Shown here in pieces: positions 18,984-28,528 of a DNA stretch of 64,000 nt. The DNA is from Psychrobacter aestuarii (GTDB taxonomy: Bacteria > Pseudomonadota > Gammaproteobacteria > Pseudomonadales > Moraxellaceae). The DNA lies in NCBI RefSeq assembly GCF_904846035.1, contig NZ_CAJGYT010000001.1:682001-746000 (forward strand), written 5' to 3'. Numbering within the stretch: position 1 is the stretch's first letter; every line of letters starts with the position of its first letter. The translations under genes were made by a program, and so were the position numbers. The notes under the pieces are model-generated. The model saw nothing but the letters and a program-made list of their open reading frames with translations, searched no databases and was not told the DNA's origin.

Positions 18984-20462
18984 ATGAGTTTACAAAACAC
19001 AGCATTCGCCCCTATTGACCGTGAGTATGAAATCACCATCGTGCGATTTTTTACTGTCATGGCTGTGGTGTGGGGCATCGTCGGCATGGGTCTTGGTGTC
19101 TTCATTGCTTCACAGTTGGCGTGGCCAGCACTGAACTTTGACATTCCATGGCTGACATTTAGTCATTTAAGACCACTGCATACCAATGCGGTGATTTTTG
19201 CGTTTGGTGGCTGTGCCCTATTCGCGACCTCTTATTATATTGTTCAGCGCACTTGTAAGACGCGTCTTTTCGCGCCTTACTTGGCATGGTTCACCTTTTG
19301 GGGCTGGCAGGCGGTTATTGTGTCCGCTGTCATCACGCTACCACTTGGTTTGACCTCGACCAAAGAATATGCAGAACTTGAGTGGCCGATCGATATTCTA
19401 ATCGCTTTGGTGTGGATTTCTTATGCCATCGTTTTCTTTGGCACGCTCATCAAGCGTAAAACGTCACACATCTATGTGGCCAACTGGTTCTTTGCTGCCT
19501 TTATCATTACCATTGCGTTATTGCACATTGTGAACAGCTTAGCCATCCCTGTGAGTGCCTTTAAGTCGTACTCGTTATTCAGTGGCGCAACCGATGCCAT
19601 GATTCAGTGGTGGTATGGTCATAACGCGGTTGGTTTTTATCTGACAGCAGCGTTCCTTGGTATGATGTATTACTTTGTGCCTGTACAGATTGGTCGTCCT
19701 GTCTATTCTTACCGTTTGTCTATCGTTCACTTTTGGGCATTGATTGCTGCCTATATGTGGGCAGGTGGTCACCATTTGCATTATTCAGCACTGCCAGATT
19801 GGACGCAGTCGTTGGCGATGGTGTTCTCAATCATCCTATTCGCGCCATCATGGGGCGGTATGATCAACGGTGTCTTGACGCTATCAGGCAGCTGGGACAA
19901 GCTGCGTACTGACCCTATCATTCGCTTTATGATTGTTGCCTTGTCATTTTATGCCATGTCAACGTTTGAAGGCCCAATGATGTCAATTAAGACGGTCAAC
20001 GCCTTGTCACACAACACCGACTGGACAATCGGTCACGTACACTCAGGCGCACTTGGCTGGGTAGGTATGATTACCATCGGTTCACTGTATGTGCTATTGC
20101 CACGTGTGTATAACAAACCAAAAATGTACTCTATCAGCCTAATCACCACGCACTTTTGGTTGGCGACGGCAGGTACGGTCTTTTATATTGTCTCAATGTG
20201 GATCTCAGGTATCGGTCAAGGCATGATGTGGCAAGCCACCAACCCAGACGGTACATTGGTTTATAGCTTTGTGGATACGGTTGCATTCTCTCATGGTCCT
20301 TATATGGGTCGTGCGTTTGGTGGCTTCTTGTATGTATCAGGTATGCTTGTGATGGCCTACAACTGCTATCGCACCATCAAAATGCCTGAAGGCAAACCAG
20401 TTGATAGCGCTGATCCTACTGATCATAACCCTGTTGATGCACCACAGACAGCGAACGTATAA
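18984..20462 (+). CDS. ccoN: Cytochrome c oxidase cbb3-type subunit I
   Basis: This 492-aa integral membrane protein is the catalytic subunit of the high-affinity cbb3 oxidase. Haem and copper ligands are visible in order: the low-spin haem histidine region [10 protein letters not shown], the CuB histidine in [10 protein letters not shown], the CuB pair in AGGHHLHYS, and HVHSG for haem b3 and haem b. The ATG follows AAAGGAA at about 7 nt. It leads a tight ccoN-ccoO-ccoQ-ccoP operon, with a 9-nt gap to ccoO. The C-terminal 30 residues are a hydrophilic Asp/Pro-rich tail. Confidence 0.97.
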   Translation: MSLQNTAFAPIDREYEITIVRFFTVMAVVWGIVGMGLGVFIASQLAWPALNFDIPWLTFSHLRPLHTNAVIFAFGGCALFATSYYIVQRTCKTRLFAPYLAWFTFWGWQAVIVSAVITLPLGLTSTKEYAELEWPIDILIALVWISYAIVFFGTLIKRKTSHIYVANWFFAAFIITIALLHIVNSLAIPVSAFKSYSLFSGATDAMIQWWYGHNAVGFYLTAAFLGMMYYFVPVQIGRPVYSYRLSIVHFWALIAAYMWAGGHHLHYSALPDWTQSLAMVFSIILFAPSWGGMINGVLTLSGSWDKLRTDPIIRFMIVALSFYAMSTFEGPMMSIKTVNALSHNTDWTIGHVHSGALGWVGMITIGSLYVLLPRVYNKPKMYSISLITTHFWLATAGTVFYIVSMWISGIGQGMMWQATNPDGTLVYSFVDTVAFSHGPYMGRAFGGFLYVSGMLVMAYNCYRTIKMPEGKPVDSADPTDHNPVDAPQTANV

Positions 20463-20471
20463 GGAGCGATC

Positions 20472-21110
20472 ATGGCTGGTACACCGCATGAAATTATTGA
20501 AAAAAATACAGGCTTGTTGGTCATCTTTATCGTTATCGCCATCAGCTTTGCAACGCTGGTTGAGATTGTACCGTTAATATATGACTACAAAGCCCCTGAG
20601 GACGGTGGTGTCAACAAACCCCTACCCTCTATGGAGCCTTGGACAGCGCTTGAGTTTGAAGGTCGTGATATCTATATCCGCGAAGGCTGTCACGTTTGTC
20701 ACACCCAGATGGTACGCCCACTACGTGCTGAGGTTGAGCGCTATGGACCGTACTCACGTGCCGCAGAATCTGCTTGGGATCACCCATTCTTGTGGGGTTC
20801 AAAGCGTACAGGTCCTGACCTGGCACGTGTCGGTGGCCGCTATTCAGACGATTGGCAAAAGCAGCATTTGATTGCACCGCGCTCATTGGTACCTGAGTCG
20901 GTCATGCCTGCTTTCCCATGGCTTGCGACCAATGAAGTGGATGGCGAAAAAATCCAAGCAAAAATGCGTCTATTCCGCGATCGTTTTGGCGTGCCTTACA
21001 CTGAAGAGCAAATCGAAGGTGCTCCTGATGAAGTTTTGGGTGCCACCGAGCTTGATGCCTTGGTTGCTTATCTACAGCAGCTGGGTACCGCAATGGAAGG
21101 GCAGCGCTAA
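20472..21110 (+). CDS. ccoO: cbb3 oxidase subunit II, membrane cytochrome c
   Basis: This 212-aa protein has one N-terminal membrane anchor (about 13-33) and a periplasmic monohaem cytochrome c domain with CHVCH at 73-77, then [16 protein letters not shown] and [13 protein letters not shown], all CcoO hallmarks. Downstream SVMPAFPWL supplies the methionine-ligand region. It carries electrons from CcoP to CcoN. An AAGGAG ribosome-binding site lies in the gap after ccoN, and the stop codon overlaps the ccoQ start (TAATG). Confidence 0.97.
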   Translation: MAGTPHEIIEKNTGLLVIFIVIAISFATLVEIVPLIYDYKAPEDGGVNKPLPSMEPWTALEFEGRDIYIREGCHVCHTQMVRPLRAEVERYGPYSRAAESAWDHPFLWGSKRTGPDLARVGGRYSDDWQKQHLIAPRSLVPESVMPAFPWLATNEVDGEKIQAKMRLFRDRFGVPYTEEQIEGAPDEVLGATELDALVAYLQQLGTAMEGQR

Positions 21111-21289
21111 TGGGCATTGGTGAATTACAAACTATTGCAACCGTCTCTGCCTTTGTGGCCTTTATTGGGGTGGCATGGTGGGCATATTCGCCAAAAAATA
21201 AAAAACGCTTCGAAGAAGATGCAAAACTTGCGCTTGACGACGAGGTTGACCCCTCGTCTGATGAGCAGCGCAATAAGGATGAACGATGA
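21110..21289 (+). CDS. ccoQ: cbb3 oxidase small subunit CcoQ
   Basis: This 59-aa frame begins with [20 protein letters not shown]. Its ATG shares one base with the ccoO stop, and its TGA overlaps the ccoP ATG by four bases (ATGA). It has one membrane segment (about 10-25) followed by the WWAYSPKNKKRFEEDAKL pattern typical of CcoQ/FixQ and an acidic tail. CcoQ stabilises the cbb3 complex. Position, overlaps and sequence make the call firm despite the small size. Confidence 0.93.
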   Translation: MGIGELQTIATVSAFVAFIGVAWWAYSPKNKKRFEEDAKLALDDEVDPSSDEQRNKDER

Positions 21290-22503
21290 CATTGTTTTGG
21301 AGTTCTTGGCTCTCGTTATTTAGTTTTGCGTGCTGGTTGTTTATTGCAGGGGTTTTATTTTTTGTTATCAAATATAAGCCAACCCTAAAAGATGACGGCA
21401 CGACTGGACACACATACGACGGCATTCAAGAATACGACAAACCACTACCTAAATGGTGGGTAGTAATCTTTGTAGGCTCACTTATTTGGGGGGTTGCGTA
21501 CTGCATCTTTTTCCCAAGTATGTTCCCAAAGAGCTGGGGTGGTCTGGCAACGGTAAAAGTTGATGGCGAAACAGTGCCATGGACCTCAAAAAACGAGCTG
21601 AACAGTGACCTTGAAAGCAACAATCAAGTATTCACTGAAAGCTTTGAAAAAGACATTTTGGTCAATGCTGATGCTGCAGGCGCAGTAGGTACGCTTGATG
21701 AGCTGGATAAGTTACAAACGACCTTACGTCGTAGCGACAATCCACCTGCTGATTTGCAAGCGCAAATCGATGCAAAGGTGGCGGAGCTTGATCCATACGT
21801 TGCCAAACTGTCACAAAACCCAAATGCACTAAAAGTGGGTAGCCGTCTGTTTTTGCAAAACTGTGCGGTCTGTCACGGCTCAAACGCGAAGGGTGCACCA
21901 GGCTACCCGAACCTAACCGATAACGATTGGTTGTATGGCGGCGAGCCAAAGAACATCTTGACCACCCTGCATAACGGTCGCGTAGGCGGCATGGCAGCAT
22001 GGCGTGATCAACTTGGCGAAGACGGTGTGCGCGCTGTTGCCGAATATGTATTGTCACTGTCTGGTAATCAGAACGATTATCAGCTTGATAAGACGAAAGT
22101 TGCCCAAGGTGAGCGTATTTTCCATGAGCCAACCAACTGTGTGCTGTGTCATGGCCCAGAAGGTAAAGGTATGATTACTGCAGGTGCGCCAAACCTAACC
22201 GATAACATCTGGTTGTATGGTGGCGATCGCGAGACGATTCGTGAGACCTTGCGTTATGGTCGCGCAGGTGTGATGCCTGAGTGGCAAACCAAGTTGGGTA
22301 ATGAGCGTATCATGCTGCTAGCAGCTTATGTGTACTCATTGTCAGACAAAAAAGCCGTCAGCACGCCAGCACCAGCGGCCAAAGCGCCTGCAGCAACACC
22401 CGCTGCTAATGCCGCAACCGCTGACAGCGCAGCGCCTACAGAGGCAGCTGCCAGCACTGACACAGCCGCTACCGAAGCAACCGCTGAGGCTGCTGCTAAC
22501 TGA
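21286..22503 (+). CDS. ccoP: cbb3 oxidase subunit III, dihaem cytochrome c
   Basis: This 405-aa protein has two N-terminal membrane segments (about 6-28 and 57-76, the longer CcoP form), a spacer of about 100 residues, and two cytochrome c domains with CAVCH (193-197) and CVLCH (285-289). Both domains repeat the motif PNLTDN-W-LYGG, showing internal duplication. The last 55 residues are an Ala/Thr/Pro-rich tail of low complexity. It accepts electrons from soluble cytochromes. It overlaps ccoQ by 4 bases and is followed by a terminator. Confidence 0.96.
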   Translation: MTLFWSSWLSLFSFACWLFIAGVLFFVIKYKPTLKDDGTTGHTYDGIQEYDKPLPKWWVVIFVGSLIWGVAYCIFFPSMFPKSWGGLATVKVDGETVPWTSKNELNSDLESNNQVFTESFEKDILVNADAAGAVGTLDELDKLQTTLRRSDNPPADLQAQIDAKVAELDPYVAKLSQNPNALKVGSRLFLQNCAVCHGSNAKGAPGYPNLTDNDWLYGGEPKNILTTLHNGRVGGMAAWRDQLGEDGVRAVAEYVLSLSGNQNDYQLDKTKVAQGERIFHEPTNCVLCHGPEGKGMITAGAPNLTDNIWLYGGDRETIRETLRYGRAGVMPEWQTKLGNERIMLLAAYVYSLSDKKAVSTPAPAAKAPAATPAANAATADSAAPTEAAASTDTAATEATAEAAAN

Positions 22504-22571
22504 TTATTTACGCATCAGTAGCCCATATTGTTTCATAGTATGACCGTAATATCGTATAATAAAGGTCGGCA

Positions 22572-22604
22572 AAAGGAGGGCTGTTCATCAGCTCTCCTTT
22601 TTTT
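22572..22604 (+). terminator. Terminator of ccoNOQP
   Basis: A 12-bp stem (22572-22583 with 22589-22600, one G-U pair) with loop TTCAT is followed by a T-run (22598-22604). It lies about 70 bases after the ccoP stop and separates ccoNOQP from ccoG. Confidence 0.88.
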
Positions 22605-22751
22605 ATTGTTTTTGTTTTGACTGCTTTGAGTACATTTATTATTGATCTTCTTCCCTGACATTGATAACACACCCTATTCATACATCTTATTGTCACAAAG
22701 ATGTCGGTTAACTATGCCAGCAAACTGATTCTTTTTTTAAAGAGGCACGTT

Positions 22752-24158
22752 ATGTCAGCACCATCCAGCAAAATTCCTGTTAAAGAAGTTGAACTCGACG
22801 CCAACAAACAGCGCATTCACCCGCGATTTGTCACCGGCTTTTATCAAAACATTCGCGTGGTCAGTATGTATTTTTTTCTGGCACTGTTTTTGGTCTTGCC
22901 GTGGATTACCTATAACGGTAGGCAGGCGATTTGGTTTGATGTTCCTTCGCAGCACTATTACATTTTTGGTCTGACGTTCTTGACACAAGATTTTTACTTT
23001 ATCGCTATTTTTGCGATGATTGCCGCGTTTGGGCTGTTTATGGTGACCGTCTATGCAGGGCGGGTCTGGTGCGGCTACGCCTGTCCGCAAACCATCTGGA
23101 CGCATATGTATCAGTATGTCGAAAAGCTGGTGATTGGCGATAGAAACAAGCGCATCAAGTTTGATAAAGCACCGCTGAGCGCAAGCAAAGTGGGCAAGCG
23201 TACGCTGGTATACAGCATCTGGCTGCTGCTCTCTATCCTGACGGCAACGACGTTCGTCAGCTATGTGGCGGGTACCGATTTGATGTACCAAAGCTGGCAA
23301 AGTATGAATGGCATTCCCCTACCCGATTGGCCAACGTGGGTGTGGGTCGCGATGTTTATTTTTACCTTTGCCACTTATGCCAACGCAGGCTATATGCGTG
23401 AGCAGATGTGTGTACAGATTTGTCCTTATGGTCGTTTTCAAAGTGTGATGTTTGACAAAGACACCTTGATTGTCTCATATGACTATGAGCGCGGTGAGCC
23501 ACGCGGCGCACGCAAAAAAGGCACGCATCCTGAGGATTTGGGCGACTGTGTTGAGTGTACGATGTGTGTGCAGGTCTGCCCAACGGGGATTGATATCCGT
23601 GATGGCTTGCAGGTTGGCTGTATTCAGTGTGCCGCGTGTATTGATGCTTGTAATGATGTGATGGACAAGGTCGGCTACCCACGCGGACTGATTCGCTATA
23701 CCACCGAGCATCAGCTGGTTGAAAAGAAGAAAAGCAAAATCCTGCGTCCGCGCTTGTTCGGCTATTTGGCGATATTGACCGTGCTGTGTGGCGGCTTGGT
23801 GTATGCCTTGACCGACCGCGTGCCGCTTGAGATTGACATTCGCCGCGACCGCAATCAGCTGTCCTCGACCAATGCTCAAGGCATGATTGAAAACAGCTAT
23901 GTGGTAAAACTGACCAACAAAACCCAAGCAGAGCACAACTACCGCATCACGCTGACGCCTGTCGAAGGTTTGAGTCTACAGACCCGTTTTGATACCGTGC
24001 CACTGACTGCAGGCGAAAGCTTTGATATGCCTGTCAGTATCTATGGTGACCCTGCGGTGGTAAGTGAGGGTCAGACGCCTATTACGCTCACGGTTACCAG
24101 TGAAGATGGACAATATAGCGCAAGCCATCAGAACGTGTTTACCACACAAGGTCAGTGA
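22752..24158 (+). CDS. ccoG: cbb3 oxidase assembly ferredoxin CcoG
   Basis: This 468-aa membrane protein of the CcoG/RdxA/FixG family is linked to copper delivery during cbb3 assembly. It has several membrane segments, CGYACPQTIWTHMYQYVE, CVQICPYGRFQS, two 4Fe-4S ferredoxin motifs (CVECTMCVQVCP and CIQCAACIDAC), a further membrane segment and a C-terminal Ig-like domain. The ATG chosen has AAGAGG 8 nt upstream; the frame extends 17 codons further without a ribosome-binding site. It is probably transcribed separately from ccoNOQP because of the intervening terminator. Confidence 0.94.
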   Translation: MSAPSSKIPVKEVELDANKQRIHPRFVTGFYQNIRVVSMYFFLALFLVLPWITYNGRQAIWFDVPSQHYYIFGLTFLTQDFYFIAIFAMIAAFGLFMVTVYAGRVWCGYACPQTIWTHMYQYVEKLVIGDRNKRIKFDKAPLSASKVGKRTLVYSIWLLLSILTATTFVSYVAGTDLMYQSWQSMNGIPLPDWPTWVWVAMFIFTFATYANAGYMREQMCVQICPYGRFQSVMFDKDTLIVSYDYERGEPRGARKKGTHPEDLGDCVECTMCVQVCPTGIDIRDGLQVGCIQCAACIDACNDVMDKVGYPRGLIRYTTEHQLVEKKKSKILRPRLFGYLAILTVLCGGLVYALTDRVPLEIDIRRDRNQLSSTNAQGMIENSYVVKLTNKTQAEHNYRITLTPVEGLSLQTRFDTVPLTAGESFDMPVSIYGDPAVVSEGQTPITLTVTSEDGQYSASHQNVFTTQGQ

Positions 24159-24173
24159 CGTCATACTACTTAT

Positions 24174-24195
24174 ACCGCGCAAGCAACCGCGCGGT
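24174..24195. repeat. Small inverted repeat between ccoG and fixH
   Basis: ACCGCGC (24174-24180) pairs with GCGCGGT (24189-24195) around an 8-nt loop. AAAATG follows, with no U-tract, so this may be an RNA hairpin rather than a terminator. Confidence 0.35.
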
Positions 24196-24321
24196 AAAAT
24201 GTGCTGACAAAGCAAGCACTTAGCATGACGTATCCGAGCAATCGGCGTATAATGGTTGCTCGGTGCTTTTTTATCCTTGATCTGAGAGGCCACTCAGGTC
24301 GCAATCTTATATAGGTGCGTT

Positions 24322-24930
24322 ATGTCCTCAGCGGATTCATCAGCCGACTTTAAGCAACAAGACTCTCAGCCATGGTACAAAAACTACATGGTGATTATCT
24401 TTGTCATTGGTATGCCGACGTTCGTCGTGGTGGCGTGCTTGTGGTTCGTGTACTACTCGTACCAGATTCGCGACAGCGTGGTGCGTGATGACTGGTATAT
24501 GGATGGCAAGACCCTGTACCAAGACGTGTCGCGCGACAAGCTGACTTATGACTTGGATTTGCATGGCAAAATGACGTTTGCGCCAAATGGTGAGGTGACC
24601 TTTTATTTGGACTATCCTCAAGAGAGTCTGGCATCTGGCAAACTGCTGAACGGTGACCCGCTCACTTATCCTGCAGAGCTTGCGCTGTCTATCTCGCATG
24701 CGACCGATGTGCACAAAGACCGTGACGTGATGCTCAAGCATGTCGCGGGCAACAAATACACGGCTAATGTGACCCTTGATGGCGTTCCTGCAAAATACTA
24801 TCTGCAAGTAAGCCACGATGGCGTCGATGATTGGCGCATGCAGGATGTGGCGAAATTGCCACGGCAGTCGGTCAGTTTTGAGCCGCTGGCGTCCTTTACC
24901 AAAGAAGCAGCGCACGCACAGACGTCTTAA
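24322..24930 (+). CDS. FixH family protein
   Basis: This 202-aa protein has one N-terminal membrane segment (about 24-47) and a periplasmic domain. It follows the FixH/CcoH pattern: WYKNYMVIIFVIGMPTFVVVACLW, then VRDDWYMDGKTLYQD and a C-terminal beta-sandwich including YYLQVSHDG. CcoH interacts with CcoN during cbb3 assembly. It follows ccoG by 163 bases and ends at a strong bidirectional terminator. The copper ATPase CcoI and CcoS, often downstream, are not in this window. Confidence 0.86.
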   Translation: MSSADSSADFKQQDSQPWYKNYMVIIFVIGMPTFVVVACLWFVYYSYQIRDSVVRDDWYMDGKTLYQDVSRDKLTYDLDLHGKMTFAPNGEVTFYLDYPQESLASGKLLNGDPLTYPAELALSISHATDVHKDRDVMLKHVAGNKYTANVTLDGVPAKYYLQVSHDGVDDWRMQDVAKLPRQSVSFEPLASFTKEAAHAQTS

Positions 24931-24959
24931 TACGTATCTGATAAGCCTTTCTTATCCAG

Positions 24960-25001
24960 AAAAAACCAGCGCCACGTGATATCGTGACGCTGGTTTTTTT
25001 T
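24960..25001. terminator. Bidirectional terminator, fixH / ttcA
   Basis: An A-run (24960-24965), CCAGCG...CGCTGG outer stem extended inward by CACG/CGTG with one mismatch, and an 8-T run (24994-25001) lie between two convergent genes. Confidence 0.92.
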
Positions 25002-25041
25002 GGGTTTGTATCATTCACAAACCGTAAGCGGAATACGCCGA

Positions 25042-26106
25042 TTAAATGACAGGATTAATCACAGGGATTTTTTGGCTATCATTGTTTGCGGCTTTATCGG
25101 TAGTGCTGCGCTCAGCAAATTTAGGCGTGTAGTCCTGAGTTTGCGGCGCGGTCGGCAGACCAATTTGTGCCAGACGCTCGCTTTGTCCCACTTGGATATT
25201 GTCGCCTTCAAATAAGCGCTCGTCTTCATCGCGGTCAAGGCTGAGGTTTTCAAAGTCGAACAGTTCGCGGTCAGCCAGCTGTGAAGGCGCGACGTTTTGA
25301 ATGGCTTTAAAAATCGACGCCAAGCGCTGCGGGTGCGCCCCATCCCATTCGCGCAGCATGTCATTAATGATGGCGCGCTGTAGATTGGTTTGGCTGCCGC
25401 ACAAGTTGCACGGAATAATCGGAAACTCACGCAGACGCGCGTATTCGATGATATCTTTTTCTTCAACATAGGCAAGCGGACGAATCAAGACGTTTTGCTT
25501 GTCATCGCTCAATAGCTTTGGCGGCATGGCTTTGAGCGCGCCGCCGTGAAATAGGTTTAAGAAAAAAGTCGCCAAAATATCATCGCGATGATGCCCAAGC
25601 GCAATCTTGGTCGCGCCAATCTGCTTGGCAAAGCCGTATAGTGAGCCTCGGCGCAAACGCGAGCAGGCGGAGCAGTAGGTTTTGCCTTCTGGCACGACAC
25701 TTTTGACAATACTATAGGTGTCTTTTTCTAAGATATAGTGCGCGATGCCTTGCTCGTTAAGATAGTTTGGCAAGATATCTTCAGGGTAGCCTGGTTGCTT
25801 TTGGTCAAGGTTGACGGCGACCACATCAAAGTTAATCGGCGCAATGCGTTTGAGCAATAGCAAAATGTCGAGCAAGGTGTAGCTGTCTTTGCCGCCTGAG
25901 ACGCAGACCATCACCACATCGCCATCTTCAATCATATTAAAGTCACGTATCGCCCACGAGACCTGTTTGCGCAGCTTTTTTTGCAGCTTTTTGAGTTCGG
26001 TCGCGGCGGCAGCGCTATCGCTCGTGGTGTCGGTGGCGGCTGGGCGGCTATCGGCGGGCATGTCGGTGGTGTCGGTCTGAGGAACAAAAAGACTGGCTGA
26101 GGTCAT
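25042..26106 (-). CDS. ttcA: tRNA 2-thiocytidine(32) synthetase TtcA
   Basis: This 354-aa PP-loop enzyme thiolates cytidine 32 of tRNA using an Fe-S cluster. The ATP-binding [14 protein letters not shown], the cysteine pairs in [10 protein letters not shown] and CNLCGSQ, and [20 protein letters not shown] are diagnostic. The N-terminus carries a Ser/Ala-rich extension of about 45 residues, and the C-terminus ([20 protein letters not shown]) extends past the usual end, so the true start could be the ATG at codon 16. It is convergent with fixH. Confidence 0.94.
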   Translation of the reverse strand: MTSASLFVPQTDTTDMPADSRPAATDTTSDSAAAATELKKLQKKLRKQVSWAIRDFNMIEDGDVVMVCVSGGKDSYTLLDILLLLKRIAPINFDVVAVNLDQKQPGYPEDILPNYLNEQGIAHYILEKDTYSIVKSVVPEGKTYCSACSRLRRGSLYGFAKQIGATKIALGHHRDDILATFFLNLFHGGALKAMPPKLLSDDKQNVLIRPLAYVEEKDIIEYARLREFPIIPCNLCGSQTNLQRAIINDMLREWDGAHPQRLASIFKAIQNVAPSQLADRELFDFENLSLDRDEDERLFEGDNIQVGQSERLAQIGLPTAPQTQDYTPKFAERSTTDKAANNDSQKIPVINPVI

Positions 26107-26338
26107 AAACTACTCAATATAACGATAAGGGTAATAAATAAAGGTGCAGGTGCTAAGCGCTTGAGATTATAACAAAAATAACGCCCATTTTGAAAAATAG
26201 TGCCGCACGCACACGCTATAGAACGCATGGTTTGTCGCATGCAAGCAAACGCAGGCGCATGGGTACAGCGCCGATGGTTTGTTGCGGGCGCTAATTTTGG
26301 TAAAATAGCGGTTTTTCTGAGTGAAGATAGAGCCGATA

Positions 26339-27115
26339 ATGACGCACGCCAGCCACAGCACCCAAAACCTTTCTGACATCAACACCACCACAGACAGCAC
26401 CGCAAACGACAATGCGGTGGTACTGCTCTCAGGCGGTCTGGACTCTGTCACCTGTCTGTATTGGGCAAAGGCACGCTATCAATCGGTCACCGCCGTCAGC
26501 TTTAACTACGGTCAGCGCCACAACAGTGAGCTGGTCGCAGCCAAAGCCATCGCTGAGCGTGCAGGTGTCAGTCACCGTGTCATTGATATCGACATTGCGC
26601 AGCTCGGCGGCTCATCGCTGACCGACCACAGCATGATTGTCCCTGATGGCGATGCCGACAAGTTCCCGACCGATGGCGATAGTACCCCTGACAACAGCGC
26701 GATTCCGAACACCTATGTGCCTGCGCGCAATACCATCTTTTTGTCTTATGCGCTCGCCGTCGCCGAAGTCACTGAAGCCAAGCACATCGTCATTGGCGTA
26801 AGCTCAGTCGATTATTCAGGCTATCCCGATTGCCGCCCTGAATATATTGAAGCCTTTGAAACCATGGCGAACCTTGCGACCAAAGCAGGCGTAACGGGGC
26901 ACAAATTGCACATTCAGACCCCGCTACAGACCTTGTCAAAAGCGCAAACCATCGCGCTTGGCGTCTCGCTCGGTGTTGATTATGGACAGACCATCTCTTG
27001 CTACAAAGCCGATACCGATGGACGCGCTTGCGGCGTTTGTGACAGCTGCACCCTACGTCGTCAAGGCTTTGCACAAGCGGGTACAGCCGACCCCACCCGC
27101 TATCAAGCGGCATAA
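26339..27115 (+). CDS. queC: 7-cyano-7-deazaguanine synthase QueC
   Basis: This 258-aa enzyme converts 7-carboxy-7-deazaguanine to preQ0 in queuosine synthesis. The PP-loop motif [16 protein letters not shown], the [20 protein letters not shown] stretch, [16 protein letters not shown], and the C-terminal zinc site ([17 protein letters not shown]) are all QueC hallmarks. The ATG was chosen because AGAG lies about 6 nt upstream; a GTG six codons earlier gives a longer frame. queE, the preceding step, is 34 kb away in this window. Confidence 0.94.
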   Translation: MTHASHSTQNLSDINTTTDSTANDNAVVLLSGGLDSVTCLYWAKARYQSVTAVSFNYGQRHNSELVAAKAIAERAGVSHRVIDIDIAQLGGSSLTDHSMIVPDGDADKFPTDGDSTPDNSAIPNTYVPARNTIFLSYALAVAEVTEAKHIVIGVSSVDYSGYPDCRPEYIEAFETMANLATKAGVTGHKLHIQTPLQTLSKAQTIALGVSLGVDYGQTISCYKADTDGRACGVCDSCTLRRQGFAQAGTADPTRYQAA

Positions 27116-27344
27116 TGCCCAAGCACACGGTTTATGGACAATCCAAAGCGATAAACCAGTGTGCTAAACAGCGTATCAAGCCATATTACACAAACGCGTA
27201 ACATTTGCTTGCACAGGCACAGCATGTTATTGGTTGGCTTTAATATTTAGAATTGCTATCGTAATGACGATTTTCATCTCTGCCACTGGCCGCTTATTCA
27301 GCGATGAGATGTCTGACCCTGATTGTTTATCGTAGAGGATAGTT

Positions 27345-27674
27345 ATGAAGTTGTTGAAGTTAATCCCATTCGCTGTCGTCGGTTTGATGGGCGTCACCCA
27401 AGCGAATGCTGTCGATATCAAACAAGACAATATCAATAAGTGTGTGACTGGCGCGGTCAAATACAAAGTGGCGGACAAAAATACCGCAAGCAAGCTGTGT
27501 ACCTGCACCATTGGCGTGCGCAGCAAAATGACCATCGGTCAAATGTGGGAAATCGAAAGCTACGCACAGAGCAAAAAAGACCCATCGACCCTACCGTATG
27601 TCAAAACCATGCAAAAAGACTTGCAGCAGTGCACCGAAGGCTTGGATCTAAAACAACCACAAAAGCCTGCGTAA
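27345..27674 (+). CDS. Small secreted cysteine-containing protein, unknown
   Basis: I do not recognise this 109-aa protein. It has a clear Sec signal peptide (basic start, hydrophobic core, cleavage likely after ANA at residue 22). The mature domain has four cysteines, Cys33, a CTC pair (52 and 54) and Cys96, spaced to form two disulfides. An AGAGGAT ribosome-binding site precedes the ATG. It is monocistronic and followed by a terminator, so it is very probably a real periplasmic protein. Confidence 0.78.
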   Translation: MKLLKLIPFAVVGLMGVTQANAVDIKQDNINKCVTGAVKYKVADKNTASKLCTCTIGVRSKMTIGQMWEIESYAQSKKDPSTLPYVKTMQKDLQQCTEGLDLKQPQKPA

Positions 27675-27733
27675 ATCGCTTTTCATCCGCGCAGCAAACG
27701 CGCCGATGCTACAAAACGATACACGGTTTTTAC

Positions 27734-27763
27734 AAAAAGACTGACCTAGGTTGGTCTTTTTTT
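27734..27763 (+). terminator. Terminator after small secreted protein gene
   Basis: AAAGAC pairs with GTCTTT around an inner ACC-TA-GGT stem (two mismatched bases between them), followed by a T-run from 27757 to 27763. Confidence 0.75.
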
Positions 27764-27883
27764 GTTGCTTGGTATCCCAACTGGCACGCCCATACAGAAC
27801 CTGCTACTCTAGCTAAAAAAGCGAAAACGTCAGTATCCTGACCCCTCGCACCATAATTAGCATAATGAATAAAGGACTGTATC

Positions 27884-28381
27884 ATGGCCAAGCCCACCGA
27901 TGAAAACATCGCACTTCCTACCTTTCCTGTCTCGATGGTACGCAAACTGGACGGCAACTTTGTCACCGATGAGGTGGTCCTTGCCGATATGATTAAAAAC
28001 ACCCAGCGCGGACTCATCTTATATTTTTATCCCAAAGACAATACCTCAGGCTGCACCACGCAAGCCACAGAGTTCACCGAACACTTGCAGCATTTTGACA
28101 CCCTCGGCTATCGCGTCGTCGGTGTCTCACGCGACAGCATTGAATCGCACAAAAAGTTTATGGACAACCATGACTTACAAATCGCCCTCATCAGCGATGA
28201 AGACGAGCAGCTGTGTCAGCATTTTGACGTCATCCGTGAAAAAAACATGTACGGCAAGACCACGTTGGGTCTGGTGCGCTCTACCTTTGTTTTTGATGCC
28301 GATGGCACATTGACTCATGCGCAGCGCAACCTACGCGCCAAAGGTTATGTCGAGCGCTTGTTAGAAACGCTCGCTCGCTAA
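27884..28381 (+). CDS. bcp: Thioredoxin-dependent peroxiredoxin, Bcp family
   Basis: This 165-aa peroxiredoxin has the Bcp core LILYFYPKDNTSGCTTQATEFTEHL with peroxidatic Cys57, then GVSRDSIESHKKF and KTTLGLVRSTFVFD. Bcp reduces hydroperoxides using thioredoxin. The resolving cysteine found five residues after the peroxidatic one in E. coli Bcp is Thr62 here. Cys111 (DEQLCQHF) is the only other cysteine and may substitute. The ATG follows AAAGGA. Confidence 0.92.
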   Translation: MAKPTDENIALPTFPVSMVRKLDGNFVTDEVVLADMIKNTQRGLILYFYPKDNTSGCTTQATEFTEHLQHFDTLGYRVVGVSRDSIESHKKFMDNHDLQIALISDEDEQLCQHFDVIREKNMYGKTTLGLVRSTFVFDADGTLTHAQRNLRAKGYVERLLETLAR

Positions 28382-28528
28382 TCAAACGCCGATACGCCGT
28401 CTTAAGCATTATACTTATCCTCATGTATTTTTAAAATCTGGCTTGGTTACTTTGGTATACACCTAATGTGTGCCCGCTATAAGACGATAATGCCAGCTTT
28501 TTTGCCCTTCTTTTAACTTGGACAGTTT

